A DNA stretch of 64,000 bases from Stanieria cyanosphaera PCC 7437 (GTDB lineage Bacteria > Cyanobacteriota > Cyanobacteriia > Cyanobacteriales > Xenococcaceae): contig NC_019748.1 in NCBI RefSeq assembly GCF_000317575.1, forward strand, positions 4,484,501 to 4,548,500, in the 5' to 3' direction. Under the pieces are notes generated by a model. The model made no database searches, had not been told where the DNA came from, and saw nothing but the letters and a program-made list of their open reading frames with translations. Below, one piece after another: positions 7,869 to 18,293 of this stretch (its first letter is position 1; each line of letters opens with the position of its first letter). Made by a program: the position numbers and the translations under genes.

Positions 7869-8867
7869 TTAGTCTTCTACGGCAGCAACCATTTCTTCTT
7901 CAGAAATCTCTTCGGTGGCATCTACTGCTGCGGTCTCTTCTTCTCCTTCCAAAGTCAATCCTTGTGCTTCAGCTAGTAGTTTCTGACGGTATTTTTCAGC
8001 CATTTCTTCTGCTTTTTCAAATACCAAATCTCGATTCTTCAACATATCTCCTGCTTCAGGTTCGAGTTGCTTCGTAGATAAAGAAATACGACCTCTTTCC
8101 GCGTCTAAGTCGATAATCATCACTTTCAGTTCATCATTGACATTGAAAACGCTATGAGGAGTATCAATATGGTCGTGAGAAATTTCTGAAATGTGTAGCA
8201 ACCCACTTACACCACCAATATCAATAAATGCTCCATAAGGCTTGATTCCACGAACTGAACCTCTAACAACTTGACCGACTTCTAAACCATTCATCTTGCG
8301 TTCGACTAATGCTCGACGATGGCTTAAAACAAGACGATTGCGCTCTTCATCTACTTCTAAAAACTTCAGTGGTAAATCTTGTCCTACTAAATCTTCTTTA
8401 GCTTCTTTAGCACTAATATGAGAACCTGGAATAAAACCCCGCAATCCTTCAATTCTTACTAATGCTCCACCTCGATTTGTTGCGAAAACATTTGAGCGTA
8501 CAGTAGCATCCTCCTGTTGAAGTTGTCTAACTCGTTCCCAAGCACGCATATACTCGATACGGCGAATCGAAAGAGTTAATTGTCCATCTTCATTTTCATC
8601 TGTAAGAATAAAAAATTCTCTGGTTTCATTTGGCTGAAGTACTTCAGCAGGATCATCGACTCTGTTAATCGACATCTCTTGGATAGGAATATAGGCAGCA
8701 GTTTTAGCACCAATGTCAATCAGAGCGCCTTTAGGTTCTACGCTAAATACTGTTCCTGGAACAACATCTCCAGGGCTAAAATGATAATCATACCGATCTA
8801 AAAGGGCAGCAAAATCCTCGTGTGTAAAACCAATATCTCTTGTGACGTTTTCTTTCTGATTGATCAT
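7869..8867 (-). CDS. rpsA: 30S ribosomal protein S1 (cyanobacterial three-domain type)
   Basis: The 332-residue RNA-binding protein has three S1 (OB-fold) domains at about residues 30-105, 120-190 and 200-275. Examples are GDVVPGTVFSVEPKGALIDI and VGQVVRGSVRGIKPYGAFID. An acidic tail follows. Cyanobacterial and chloroplast S1 are shorter than the six-domain enterobacterial form, so the length is expected. It helps mRNA bind the 30S subunit. A strong intrinsic terminator follows. The start ATG is well supported by the MINQKENVTRDIGFTHEDF start. Confidence 0.95.
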   Translation of the reverse strand: MINQKENVTRDIGFTHEDFAALLDRYDYHFSPGDVVPGTVFSVEPKGALIDIGAKTAAYIPIQEMSINRVDDPAEVLQPNETREFFILTDENEDGQLTLSIRRIEYMRAWERVRQLQQEDATVRSNVFATNRGGALVRIEGLRGFIPGSHISAKEAKEDLVGQDLPLKFLEVDEERNRLVLSHRRALVERKMNGLEVGQVVRGSVRGIKPYGAFIDIGGVSGLLHISEISHDHIDTPHSVFNVNDELKVMIIDLDAERGRISLSTKQLEPEAGDMLKNRDLVFEKAEEMAEKYRQKLLAEAQGLTLEGEEETAAVDATEEISEEEMVAAVED

Positions 8868-9293
8868 GTGTGTTTATTGTCCTTGTGATTATTATCTCCT
8901 TGGTTAGCGTGCCTCCTGCTGATGTACACTCACTTTATACTGTGCAGCCTACACCTACATTGAGTTTTTTACCAACTTCTCTATCCCAAAAAAATTGGAG
9001 AATGATTATAAAGTAATAGTTTGTACTCAATGAGAAGAATTGTAGCCAAACTCTATTTACTTATCTTACCTTGTTCTGAAATTCATAACCGTCTTTGATA
9101 AGCATTTTAAAAGTTAGCAGGATGTGTGCTGGCATTGGCTAATTAGCCTTGATGTCAGATAGTTATACTTACCTAACTGGTAAAGTATAAACACAGAATT
9201 AATATCATATCCTAAAAATAACAGTTTTTAATCTTTATTTTTGTCAATGAGCAACCTCAAACTACTATTGACATCACCTAATCATTAGATTAG
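8868..9293. other. AT-rich spacer upstream of rps1
   Basis: This 426-base spacer separates nrdR (minus, upstream) from rps1. It has no convincing reading frame. It should contain the rps1 promoter and leader and the nrdR 3' region. I see no clear intrinsic terminator, riboswitch or repeat in it. Confidence 0.4.
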
Positions 9294-9830
9294 TTAAGAA
9301 ATGCAATCCAATAAAGGAGTTGAAGCATTTTGCTGTTCTAAATTTTGCCAAATGTTATCGTCTTCTGAATTGTTTAAATCTTCTTTTTGTAAATGATTAA
9401 GAGTTTCAACAAAATCTTTAATGCCTTTAAACTTACGATAAACAGAAGCAAAGCGAACATAAGCTACTTCGTTTTCCTGACGCAGATATTTCAAAACTAA
9501 CTCACCAATTTCATTGGTAGTAAACTCTCTTTCAAAACTTTGTTGTAATTGAGCTTCTATTTCATCTACAATTGCTTCAATTCTTTTATAAGTTATTTCA
9601 GTTTTTTCACAAGCTCGAATCATTCCCCGAATTAATTTAGAACGATCAAATGATTCTCTATTACCATCTCTTTTAATTACCGTAATTGGTACAAATTCAA
9701 TTCTTTCATAAGTTGTAAAACGATGCTTACAGCGTAAACATTCTCTTCTTCTGCGAATACTTTGCCCACCTTCTGTAGAACGAGATTCTAAAACTCGACT
9801 TTCGGTACTTTGGCAATATGGACATTGCAT
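9294..9830 (-). CDS. nrdR: Transcriptional repressor NrdR
   Basis: NrdR is the ATP/dATP-sensing repressor of ribonucleotide reductase genes. The N-terminal zinc ribbon reads MQCPYC...[13 protein letters not shown], with two CxxC pairs. An ATP-cone domain follows at about residues 45-135. The start is set at ATG 9830 so the protein begins MQCPYC as in the family; a TTG four codons upstream (9842) is in frame. About 178 residues, with a slightly long acidic tail. No NrdR-regulated nrd gene is in the window. Confidence 0.95.
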   Translation of the reverse strand: MQCPYCQSTESRVLESRSTEGGQSIRRRRECLRCKHRFTTYERIEFVPITVIKRDGNRESFDRSKLIRGMIRACEKTEITYKRIEAIVDEIEAQLQQSFEREFTTNEIGELVLKYLRQENEVAYVRFASVYRKFKGIKDFVETLNHLQKEDLNNSEDDNIWQNLEQQNASTPLLDCIS

Positions 9831-9919
9831 GATAGCTACCAATCTAAACTACCGTCAGACTCCGATTTAGTTTTTTTATTTAGATTGCCTAAGCAATTTT
9901 TAATTAATCAAAACAAAAT

Positions 9920-9977
9920 CTGAGCCGTAATTATATCTTACTTCTACCTAGAAGATAAAAAGTAAAAAACGGCTCAG
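9920..9977 (-). terminator. Long stem-loop between psbT and nrdR, probable terminator
   Basis: CTGAGCCGT at 9920-9928 and ACGGCTCAG at 9969-9977 form a 9-bp stem. An inner ATCTT / AAGAT pairing lies inside the loop. On the minus strand the stem is followed by ATTTTGTTTT, which fits an intrinsic terminator for the psbB-psbT transcript. Confidence 0.6.
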
Positions 9978-10020
9978 TCTATTTAATCAAATTAAAACTG
10001 TTTAGTTTTGAGTAAGTTCT

Positions 10021-10116
10021 TTATTTTTCAATGCGAGGAGGTTCGCGAAACGCTATGGCAAAGAAGAGAACAGCTAATGCCATAGTTAAAATTAAAATAT
10101 ATGCAACGCTTTCCAT
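10021..10116 (-). CDS. psbT: Photosystem II reaction centre protein T
   Basis: A 31-residue protein starts [18 protein letters not shown] and ends FREPPRIEK, the classic PsbT sequence. It is a single membrane helix at the interface of the photosystem II dimer in the thylakoid. It lies 228 bases downstream of psbB on the same strand, the conserved cyanobacterial order psbB-psbT, and is probably co-transcribed or processed from the psbB message. A stem-loop terminator follows. Confidence 0.97.
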   Translation of the reverse strand: MESVAYILILTMALAVLFFAIAFREPPRIEK

Positions 10117-10344
10117 TGTAAAAATTTCCTAATTGCGTCAATACGGTAGTTGGACAATCGGAAAAAACCTTTGAGTCTTTCACCGTCAATTTATAGTCTA
10201 TCAAGAAAACAATCAAATAATTGTCTGGTTGACTAGTTAGTCATTACTTTTTCTCAAACTGAGAGAGAAGTAAGGTAAACAATCAAGCTTATAACTTACT
10301 ACTCTCCCTGAAATAGGTATCAAGCTGTAAACAGAAAACCTATT

Positions 10345-11877
10345 TTAGATAGGTTGTCCGCGACGAGTACTTTTATCGCCAACTTTTTGATAAAAGCCCC
10401 ATTCTACTTGTTCTGCTTCTAATTCTGGGTCAACACCAGCAAAGACATCTCGATAAAGAGTACGAGAACCATGCCAAATATGACCAAAGAAGAACAATAA
10501 AGCAAAGCAAGCATGACCAAAGGTGAACCATCCTCTGGGACTAGTGCGGAAGACACCGTCAGAGTTGAAAGTCTCAGTGTCAAAAGCAAAAGCTTCGCCT
10601 AACTGAGCTTTACGAGCATATTTTTTGACTACAAAAGGATCGTCAAAAGTTTGTCCGTCTAAAGCACCGCCATAGAAGGAGACAGTAATACCAGCTTGTT
10701 CAACACTTAGTTTTGATTCAGCACGACGGAAAGGAATATCTGCTCGAACTACACCATCAGAATCAGTTAGAACAACAGGGAAAGTTTCAAAGAAATTAGG
10801 CATTCGACGAACGTTCAATTCTCTGCCTTCACTATCTTTAAATACTGCGTGTCCCAACCATTCTTGAGCAATTCCATCACCGCTATCCATTGCTCCAGTA
10901 CGGAATAATCCACCTTTAGCGGGACTATTACCTACATAGTCATAGAAAGCTAGTTTTTCAGGTATTTTTGACCAAGCTTGAGAAAGAGTATTGCCCGCAG
11001 CTAGGTTGTCTTCTACACGGCGTTGAATTTCGGTTTGGAAATAGCTTTGATCCCATTGATAACGAGTAGGACCAAATAACTCAATCGGAGTTGTAGCACT
11101 CCCGTACCACATAGTTCCTGCAACTACAAAAGCAGCAAAGAAAACAGCAGCAATACTACTGGAAAGTACAGTTTCAATGTTACCCATTCTCAATGCTCGA
11201 TAAAGCCTTTCTGGAGGACGAACACTGAGATGGAATAAACCAGCGATAATTCCAACAACTCCAGCAGCAATGTGGTGAGCTACGACACCCCCTGGATTAA
11301 AGGGATTAAATCCAGCCGGTCCCCATTCAGGTGCTACTGGTTGAATGTGACCAGTTAGTCCATAAGCATCGGATACCCACATACCAGGTCCCCAAAGACC
11401 AGTTAAGTGGAAAGCTCCAAAACCAAAGCAAAGTAGACCAGATAGGAACAAGTGAATCCCAAACATTTTGGGTAAATCAAGCGCAGGTTGACCTGTACGA
11501 GTATCTTGGAATAGTTCTAAATCCCAATAAACCCAGTGCCAAACTGCTGCTAGGAACAACAAACCAGATAAAACGATGTGCGCAGCAGCAACACCTTCAA
11601 AAGACCAAAAACCTGGATTAACTCCAGTTTCTCCAGTAACGCTCCAGCCACCCCAAGAGCCAGTAACGCCTAGGCGTGCCATAAATGGTAGTACAAACAT
11701 ACCTTGACGCCACATGGGGTTGAGTACGGGATCGCTAGGATCAAAAAGAGCTAGCTCATAAAGAGCCATAGAACCTGCCCATCCTGCTACAAGAGCAGTA
11801 TGCATTAGGTGTACGGATATTAAACGTCCTGGATCATTAAGAACGACTGTATGGACTCGATACCAAGGTAGTCCCAT
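10345..11877 (-). CDS. psbB: Photosystem II CP47 chlorophyll a-binding core antenna protein
   Basis: This 510-residue thylakoid protein carries core-antenna chlorophyll of photosystem II. It opens [20 protein letters not shown] and has the six membrane helices with conserved His ligands (for example [20 protein letters not shown] and [17 protein letters not shown]). The large lumenal loop lies between helices 5 and 6 (about residues 260-450). Length is typical. psbT follows. Base composition is slightly richer than that of its neighbours, as expected for a highly expressed gene. Confidence 0.99.
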   Translation of the reverse strand: MGLPWYRVHTVVLNDPGRLISVHLMHTALVAGWAGSMALYELALFDPSDPVLNPMWRQGMFVLPFMARLGVTGSWGGWSVTGETGVNPGFWSFEGVAAAHIVLSGLLFLAAVWHWVYWDLELFQDTRTGQPALDLPKMFGIHLFLSGLLCFGFGAFHLTGLWGPGMWVSDAYGLTGHIQPVAPEWGPAGFNPFNPGGVVAHHIAAGVVGIIAGLFHLSVRPPERLYRALRMGNIETVLSSSIAAVFFAAFVVAGTMWYGSATTPIELFGPTRYQWDQSYFQTEIQRRVEDNLAAGNTLSQAWSKIPEKLAFYDYVGNSPAKGGLFRTGAMDSGDGIAQEWLGHAVFKDSEGRELNVRRMPNFFETFPVVLTDSDGVVRADIPFRRAESKLSVEQAGITVSFYGGALDGQTFDDPFVVKKYARKAQLGEAFAFDTETFNSDGVFRTSPRGWFTFGHACFALLFFFGHIWHGSRTLYRDVFAGVDPELEAEQVEWGFYQKVGDKSTRRGQPI

Positions 11878-12167
11878 TGACTACGCTCCTCCTGTTGAGT
11901 GTTTTTGTCTACTTAGACTTTTTTTATTTGTAAGTTGGTTTATACGCTAAATCTCTTACCTGAAAACAGGATTTTGATTGTCAAATTCACTTGGTTTAAA
12001 TTAAAACTAGATTATTTTTGACTGGATCAAAATGCAAGAGTTTAGACTTATCAAGGATGCCTTGAAATTTCTGTTTATTTAAAGAAGTGTAACTATTGTT
12101 AGAACCTATTGCAAGCGTTATGAATTCCAATCGCCCAAAGGTTAAGAATTATTACAAAAAATTAAAG

Positions 12168-12494
12168 TTATAATTTATTTTGATTAGAGACTGAGGTAAC
12201 TAAAATTTCTGATTGAGCTAGAATTTCAATCACCTGCTCTGCGGTAATGAGGCGTTTTAATACTACTTGTCCAATATTTGGTGAAGCTCCGTTAAGATTT
12301 TGAGTTGGTTTAACTTCGACCATAATGACGGCATCTTCTACTTGATAAAGCCATAAAGTTTCTTGTTGTTGAACAATTCCACAATTAAGACGTTTAATTT
12401 GTGGCTTACGTCTCCAACTGTTTTCATCCCAAAGTCCGCCGAATTCCCAGACTCTGGTATAAGTCCATCCATCTGATAGAAAAAAGTATTTCAC
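12168..12494 (-). CDS. Conserved hypothetical protein
   Basis: A 108-residue soluble protein with no recognised catalytic motif. The first 35 residues are rich in Trp and aromatics (YFFLSDGWTYTRVWEFGGLW), and the last part contains LKRLITAEQVIEILAQSE, likely a helix. It looks like an uncharacterised cyanobacterial family often seen near photosynthesis genes, but that is recollection only. It lies upstream of psbB on the same strand, separated by about 290 AT-rich bases. Confidence 0.65.
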   Translation of the reverse strand: MKYFFLSDGWTYTRVWEFGGLWDENSWRRKPQIKRLNCGIVQQQETLWLYQVEDAVIMVEVKPTQNLNGASPNIGQVVLKRLITAEQVIEILAQSEILVTSVSNQNKL

Positions 12495-12714
12495 TGTAAA
12501 TATTTACTGAGTGAGACTATAGTTAAGAGCAAGTAATAAATTTAATTTATCTGAATCTAAGTATAAAAGGTAATTGTTATGTCCATTTTTTAGATAATCA
12601 AAAAAATTTAGTTGCCTTAGTTGGAATTAGGCTTGAACAATTACTAAGTTGTAAAGATATTAAATTTTAATTTTTCATTGCTATTAAAATTAGATCGAAA
12701 ACTGTTTAATTTCT

Positions 12715-14415
12715 TTAACTAGCGGTTTCCTCAAGCTGGCGATAATAAGAAGATAAGAAACGAGCGAGGTTATAAGCTGAAAGCGGTTTACTAAAGTAGT
12801 ATCCTTGAACTTCTTGACATCCTTGTGCCTTTAAATATTCAAGTTGAGCCGAATTTTCTACTCCTTCGGCAGTAATATGCAAGTTTAAACTTTGAGCTAA
12901 AGCAATAATTCCTTTGGTAACGGCAGTATTATCGGGATTAGAAGGCACATCAAATAAAAAAGAACGATCTATTTTCAGAGTATCAATGGGAAACTGTTGT
13001 AAATAACTTAATGAAGAATAGCCAGTCCCAAAATCATCTAGTGAAAGGTTAATACCTCGATTTTTTAATTGTTTTAATAGTCGAATGGTTTGGTCAAAGT
13101 TTTCTACAAATAAACTTTCAGTAACTTCTAATTCTAAATAGCTAGGATTAAAACCAGTTTCTGCCAAAATTTTATCAATTTTTTTAATTAAATTGCTTTG
13201 TTTAAATTGGCTAACTGATAGATTAACTGATATTCGCAAGGATGGTAAACCTTCTTGCTGCCAAATTTGTTGTTGAATACAAGCACTTCTAAGAACCCAT
13301 TCACCTATGGATAAAATTAGTTTCGTTTGTTCAGCAATTGGAATAAATTCGGTGGGAGGAACAAGTCCTAGTTGAGGATTTTGCCAGCGTAAGAGAGCTT
13401 CTACAGCAACAGGATAATTATTGGCAAGGTTGATTCGAGGTTGATAGTGAAGAAATAATTCTCCCCTTCTTAGAGCGTATCGAAGCTGTTCTTTAATTGC
13501 TAATCTTCTTTGAAGTTTGTCATTATTTTTAATTGAATAAAATTGGCAGTTTTGATGTTCTTCTTGGCGAGTTTGATAAAGGGCAGTGTTAGCATTTTGT
13601 AAAAGCTGTTCGACTGTAATGCCATCAAAGGGATAAACAGTAATACCAAGTTTAGGATTAGTAAAAATTTCTTTTCCAAACAAAGAAAAAGGTTTATTTA
13701 ATAACTCTAGTAATTCTTGAGCAAAAACATTTAAATCGTCAAAATTCTTCAAGTTTTTTTTAATAATTCCAAATTCGTCTTCAGAAAGATGAGCAAGTAG
13801 AGCATTTTTTTGAATTTTATTCGCTAGTCGCAAGGCAATTTTTCTTTGTAATAAATCGCTAATTTTACGACCTAAAATACTATGAATATCTTTAAAGCTA
13901 GTTAAATGGACAATAATTACACCAATTTGTTGATTTTCATTAGCTTGAGCTAAGGTTTGTTGGAGAAGATTTTGAAATAAATGTTGATTGGGTAATCCAG
14001 TCAAATTATTGTAATTTGTTGTGTAACGGATTAATCGATCTAATTGCTTGATAGTTCGATTGGTATTTGCCATTAAAGTACCTACCTCATCATTAAAATA
14101 AGTTGGTAAGTTAGGTAATTTTTTTTGTTCAAGATAATGTTGTAATGCTTGCGAAGTTAGCTTTACTGGTGCTAACAGATGATGTAAGGCATAAAGAGTT
14201 GCTATAGTACCAAGTAAAGTAGCGATTATAGCGATCGCGAGAAGATGAATAGTCGCAGTTAAGGTTAATGAATGAGAGAAAACTACATAAGCCAAGATTG
14301 ATAGAAGTGGTACATGAGTGCCTACAAAGGCAATCAACATAATTTTACTTTTATAAGTTTTGACACTTTTAAAGCGAGAAATTAAAGCATAGAGGTATAG
14401 ACTTCTATCATTCAT
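12715..14415 (-). CDS. Membrane GGDEF/EAL protein, probable c-di-GMP phosphodiesterase
   Basis: The 566-residue protein has two N-terminal membrane helices (about residues 25-75) and a HAMP-like linker (to about 130). A GGDEF domain (about 135-295) and an EAL domain (about 310-560) follow. The GGDEF signature is degenerate (SEDEF), so diguanylate cyclase activity is unlikely. The EAL domain keeps VEALLRWQ, the metal-binding LDDFGTGYSS loop and DTLKIDRSF, and is probably active. It should lower c-di-GMP and affect motility or biofilm. There is no obvious periplasmic sensor domain. Monocistronic. Confidence 0.9.
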   Translation of the reverse strand: MNDRSLYLYALISRFKSVKTYKSKIMLIAFVGTHVPLLSILAYVVFSHSLTLTATIHLLAIAIIATLLGTIATLYALHHLLAPVKLTSQALQHYLEQKKLPNLPTYFNDEVGTLMANTNRTIKQLDRLIRYTTNYNNLTGLPNQHLFQNLLQQTLAQANENQQIGVIIVHLTSFKDIHSILGRKISDLLQRKIALRLANKIQKNALLAHLSEDEFGIIKKNLKNFDDLNVFAQELLELLNKPFSLFGKEIFTNPKLGITVYPFDGITVEQLLQNANTALYQTRQEEHQNCQFYSIKNNDKLQRRLAIKEQLRYALRRGELFLHYQPRINLANNYPVAVEALLRWQNPQLGLVPPTEFIPIAEQTKLILSIGEWVLRSACIQQQIWQQEGLPSLRISVNLSVSQFKQSNLIKKIDKILAETGFNPSYLELEVTESLFVENFDQTIRLLKQLKNRGINLSLDDFGTGYSSLSYLQQFPIDTLKIDRSFLFDVPSNPDNTAVTKGIIALAQSLNLHITAEGVENSAQLEYLKAQGCQEVQGYYFSKPLSAYNLARFLSSYYRQLEETAS

Positions 14416-14530
14416 TTTTTTTTATAAAGCAAAAAAAACCGAAATACAGCGATATTTATTCCATAAAATATCTTTAAATAGACGGTAAAAGTCTAATTAT
14501 TAATTAATTGTTTAGGATACTGGCTTTTTT

Positions 14531-15490
14531 TTACCAATTCCACATTACTGGATTGTTGTCCAGATAGTCTGTAACCTGTCTTCCAATTGCATCGATTGTT
14601 TGAATTTCTGCTTGAGAAAGTTTAATTTCTGTAGCTTTAGCATTAGCTGTTGCTTGAGTAGCATTGCGTGCGCCTGCAATGGCATTTGTTTGTGGTTGAG
14701 CAATTAACCAAGCTAGAGATAATTGAGCTAAAGTACAATGGTGAGCTTGAGCAATTGGGCGTAGTTGATCTAAAGCTTGTTGAGCGCGTTGATAGTTTTC
14801 TGCTTGGAAAAGTTTATTTTTGGCGCGGTGATCTCCTTCGGCAAATTGATGATTGCGGTCACATTTACCTGTGAGTAATCCTTGAGCTAACGAAGAGTAA
14901 GCTAAAATAGAAATATTATTTTCGATACAGTAGGGCATAGCATCGGTTTCTACTTGTCGCCAAAATAAAGAATAGGGTGGTTGTAAGCTATCAATTCTGC
15001 CATATTGAGAGGCTTCTTCTAATTGGTTACGAGAAAAATTAGAAACGCCAATGGTTCGGATTTTTCCTTGTTGTTTGAGATGATTTAAGGCATTCATGGT
15101 TTCTTCAAGGGGAACTAATTGTGTGTTAAAAGAACCAGAAGGCCAATGAATTTGGTATAAATCAAGGTAGTCTGTTTGGAGATTGCTTAAAGAGCGATCG
15201 CAAGCTGTTATTACTTCTTCATATTTTAGGTGATTGGCAAAGACTTTGGAGGCATACACTACTTGATCGCGGACATCGGATAATGCTTTGGCTACAATTT
15301 GTTCGGAATGTCCTTCACCGTAAATTTCTGCTGTATCTACAGTAGTTATTCCTGCTTCAAATGCTGCACGGATCGCTTGGATACTTTGATCGTCTTCTAT
15401 TCCTACCCACATTTTTTTACCTGCTTGCCAAGTTCCCATTAAAATTGGGGTAATGTGAACATCTGATTGTCCAAGTTGTCTTTGTTCCAT
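14531..15490 (-). CDS. Aldo/keto reductase
   Basis: The 319-residue NAD(P)H-dependent oxidoreductase has a TIM-barrel fold. The catalytic tetrad can be placed: Asp in TVDTAEIYG with its Tyr, Lys in YASKV and His in IHWPS. The cofactor segment near the C-terminus (AIAGARNATQ) is also visible. It resembles the YajO/Tas-like group of general aldehyde reductases; the substrate is unknown. Single gene in front of a decayed two-component locus. Confidence 0.9.
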   Translation of the reverse strand: MEQRQLGQSDVHITPILMGTWQAGKKMWVGIEDDQSIQAIRAAFEAGITTVDTAEIYGEGHSEQIVAKALSDVRDQVVYASKVFANHLKYEEVITACDRSLSNLQTDYLDLYQIHWPSGSFNTQLVPLEETMNALNHLKQQGKIRTIGVSNFSRNQLEEASQYGRIDSLQPPYSLFWRQVETDAMPYCIENNISILAYSSLAQGLLTGKCDRNHQFAEGDHRAKNKLFQAENYQRAQQALDQLRPIAQAHHCTLAQLSLAWLIAQPQTNAIAGARNATQATANAKATEIKLSQAEIQTIDAIGRQVTDYLDNNPVMWNW

Positions 15491-15630
15491 GATTTAAGTT
15501 TTGCTTTAAATGTATATATGCTAGTAAATAATTCGTAGAATATTTTATTTTTTAAAGTTTGAATTTATAAAATTTTTTGGAATATTTTGCTCAATTTTGT
15601 TGCTCTTTAAGCAATTAAGACTATTAAATA

Positions 15631-15758
15631 TCACAAAGGAAAATTATTCTTTTTTCGAGGTAAGCGAATCGTAAAGATACTTCCTTGATGAGCTTGTACA
15701 ATTGATGATGCGATCGCAAGTCCTAAACCAGAACCACCTGTCTGCCGAGAGCGATCGC
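15631..15758 (-). pseudogene. Histidine kinase C-terminal remnant (RppB-like)
   Basis: The minus strand encodes DRSRQTGGSGLGLAIASSIV and then QAHQGSIFTIRLPRKK. This is the ATP-binding G2 box and end of a sensor kinase. Everything before the box is missing. The stretch between HQGS and IFTIRLP is shorter than in intact kinases, as if deleted between two GS repeats. It continues in the same frame as the preceding regulator fragment after one stop, so a deletion joined the two. Confidence 0.8.
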
Positions 15759-15765
15759 TATTAAT

Positions 15766-16232
15766 TTAGTTTTTGTTCGGCTTTAGGTATTCCAAAATTA
15801 AGCAAATACTATTAGTAGAATAATCTAAACCTAAATTACCTAATTGCAATTGTTGAGGTTCTAACTGAGGCGATCGCCTTTGTCAAGCTCGTAATCTAGC
15901 GAGTAATTCTAACATCCCAAAAGGTTTAACTAAATAATCATCCGCTCCTGCATCTAAACCAGTAACTTTATCTGCCATACTGTCTTTAGCCGTTAACATT
16001 AATACAGGCAAAGGATTATTTTTTTTCTCAATCTTTTTAATAATTCTACACCTGATAACCATGGTAATAACCAATCAAAAATAGCCAAATTATATTGAGT
16101 TTGTGGTGTATCTAAATAGTCCCAAGCTTCGATGCCATCTTGAATCCAGTCAACTACATAATTATTTTGATTGAGGGTGCGTTTAATTGCAACACCCAAA
16201 TCTTCTTCATCTTCTACTAATAATAATTTCAT
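15766..16232 (-). pseudogene. OmpR-family response regulator pseudogene (RppA-like)
   Basis: The receiver domain begins MKLLLVEDEEDLGVAIKRTL and keeps the phospho-acceptor region [12 protein letters not shown]. The frame breaks at a run of eight A residues (near 16021) and resumes as [13 protein letters not shown]...[19 protein letters not shown]. An in-frame TGA then replaces the usual Leu codon before RRSPQLEPQQLQLGNLGL. The DNA-binding domain is cut off after about 30 residues. The sequence type (LRRRSPQL, LDYSTN) resembles cyanobacterial RppA. Frameshift, nonsense codon and truncation together indicate a dead gene. Confidence 0.85.
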
Positions 16233-16242
16233 TGAATTAAAC

Positions 16243-16896
16243 CTATTGCTCGATAATTACTAATCCCTGTTGAATTGCCATAATAGCTGCCGAAGTGCGA
16301 TCTCGTACTTCTAATTTTTGTAAAATAGCATGGACATGAACTCTAACCGTCCCGATCGTAATGTGGAGTTGTTGGGCAATTTCATTATTGCTTTTTCCTG
16401 CTGCAATTAAAGCTAAAATCTCTGTTTCTCTGCTTGTTAGAGGATTATTTTCATTAGTATCTTTCACAGAATAAGATTGAAATGCTGCACGAATTTCTGA
16501 GGTGATCGCTGCATCCCACCAAGAAGCCCCCGCAGCAACCGAACGCAAGGCTAAAATCAAGGTTTCGGCTTCAACTCCTTTGAGACAGTATCCCGACGCA
16601 CCTACTGCAATTAACTGTTCGATTAATTGTTTTTTAAAATGGGAAGTTAAAACTAAAATGGGTATATTGGGATGTAATTGTTTGATTTTACGACAAGCTT
16701 CTACTCCGCCTATTCCTGGTAAACCAACATCGAGTAAAACCACATCAGGTAGATATTGATTGGTTAATTCTACCGCCATTTCTCCATCGCTCGCTTCGGC
16801 TAAGATTTCGATCCCTGCTTCTTGTTGTAATCTCACTACCAGTCCGAGGCGAAATAGTTCGTCATCTTCTACTAGCAAAAGGCGAATTGTATTCAT
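16243..16896 (-). CDS. NarL/FixJ-family response regulator
   Basis: The 217-residue regulator has a receiver domain (about 1-120), with acidic pocket VEDDE, phospho-acceptor Asp in VVLLDVGLPG and Lys in YCLKG. A LuxR-type helix-turn-helix domain (about 148-212) reads LTSRETEILALIAAGKSNNE. It should bind DNA as a phosphorylation-dependent activator. Its likely partner is the histidine kinase at 17155-18261, which lies upstream on the same strand across a 258-base gap. ATG 16896 matches the family start. Confidence 0.92.
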   Translation of the reverse strand: MNTIRLLLVEDDELFRLGLVVRLQQEAGIEILAEASDGEMAVELTNQYLPDVVLLDVGLPGIGGVEACRKIKQLHPNIPILVLTSHFKKQLIEQLIAVGASGYCLKGVEAETLILALRSVAAGASWWDAAITSEIRAAFQSYSVKDTNENNPLTSRETEILALIAAGKSNNEIAQQLHITIGTVRVHVHAILQKLEVRDRTSAAIMAIQQGLVIIEQ

Positions 16897-17154
16897 AACG
16901 ATAGTTAAATTTTTGCAGCCAATATTTTTGACCGTACAATATATTGTACCGATAGAGATTTAGAAATGTTCTACAACTGATTGCAATTATAAAACAAAAC
17001 CCCTATCAACCTCCCTATGAAAAATTATTAGGTAACTTAAAAGGTTACTATTCAAGGAGAATTAATATTAAGCATCGTCTGATTTATTCTGTGAATGATG
17101 TCACTAAAACGATTAGAATTATTTCTGTTTGGTCGCACTATGAATAAAAACTGA

Positions 17155-18261
17155 TTACTCGGCAATAGCTGGTAAACGAAAACCAAACATTGCACCTTGA
17201 GGTAAGCGATTTTCTGCCCAAATTGTACCTCCATGAGCATAAATAATTTGTCTGGCTAAATATAATCCTAAGCCTGAGCCAGTAGAAGCACGAGCAGAAA
17301 AATTATCTTTACTTGAATCATTGCCTCCTTGATAAAAACGCTCAAACAAATGAGGTAATTCGGTTGAGCTAATTCCTTTACCACTATCGAGAACTTTGAT
17401 GACATGAAATTCACCATCACTAGCTAAGTGTATTTCAACTTTGCCATTACGAGGTGAGTGATTGATCCCATTAACAATTAAATTATTAAAAACTCTTTGT
17501 AGTTGCAAGGCATCCCCATTCACAAAAAAACGAGAACGAAAATTAGATTCATTATGAGTCAAGAAAAGATAAACTTGACGGGTTGTAGCTAGATTGGTTA
17601 AGTTAGCAATTACTTCCGATGCGATCGCACTTAAATCTATAGTTTCGCGTTTGAGTTGAATTCCTTCAATATCATTCCGATAAACATCCAATAGAGTTTG
17701 CACTAATTCCAAACTAGAGCGATGGGAATTACTCATCATGGTTAAAACTTTAGCTTGGGTAGGAGTAATTGCGCCAAATTGCCCATTTTGAAAGGCGTTA
17801 ATAGTTTCAATCGCCCCTAGTAAGGGAGTTTTGAGATCGTGAGTTAGGGTAGAAACGAAATCTTCTCGTAAAATAGCTAATTGTTGTTGAGTGCGTAATT
17901 GAGCTTGGGAACGAGCTACTGCTTCTTCAGAGTAACGATTGCGAATACTTAACCAACCCGTAACTGCTAGTGCCATGACAGCAATTAATCTATTAGCGAT
18001 CGTAGCAGGATTGTGCGGTTCGAGGTTAGGGAAAAATAAATTAAAAATAGTTAAAGCGATCGCGCTTAAGGTAACTCGCCAGATAGTTTTAGTACTTAAA
18101 TTGTGATTTGCCAGCAAAATTGTTCCCGTATACAAATAACCAAAGACATATTCTGGTGGGGTAGTGTATTCCAAAATAATTACGCTCGCAAAAGTAAGAA
18201 TAATTAGCCAAACAATGCGATCAAGACGATTGATAAATTGAAAATATATTTGACATATCAT
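17155..18261 (-). CDS. Membrane sensor histidine kinase
   Basis: The 368-residue kinase has about four N-terminal membrane helices (residues about 15-105) with little periplasmic loop. A short coiled linker and a HisKA domain follow, with the phospho-acceptor His in STLTHDLKTPLLG (about 140). The HATPase domain shows the N box (FNNLIVNGINHS), DSGKGIS and GSGLGLYLARQII. The membrane part resembles small MASE-like sensors, and the signal is unknown. It probably phosphorylates the NarL-type regulator just downstream. Confidence 0.92.
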   Translation of the reverse strand: MICQIYFQFINRLDRIVWLIILTFASVIILEYTTPPEYVFGYLYTGTILLANHNLSTKTIWRVTLSAIALTIFNLFFPNLEPHNPATIANRLIAVMALAVTGWLSIRNRYSEEAVARSQAQLRTQQQLAILREDFVSTLTHDLKTPLLGAIETINAFQNGQFGAITPTQAKVLTMMSNSHRSSLELVQTLLDVYRNDIEGIQLKRETIDLSAIASEVIANLTNLATTRQVYLFLTHNESNFRSRFFVNGDALQLQRVFNNLIVNGINHSPRNGKVEIHLASDGEFHVIKVLDSGKGISSTELPHLFERFYQGGNDSSKDNFSARASTGSGLGLYLARQIIYAHGGTIWAENRLPQGAMFGFRLPAIAE

Positions 18262-18293
18262 GAAATATATGCACTAAAAAAGACAAAACAGAT

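Noticed and set aside
11331-11621. Plus-strand frame opposite psbB
   Set aside because: It is antisense to highly conserved coding sequence.
15999-16074. Programmed frameshift at the A-run of the RppA-like gene
   Set aside because: An in-frame TGA and loss of the DNA-binding domain downstream show general decay.
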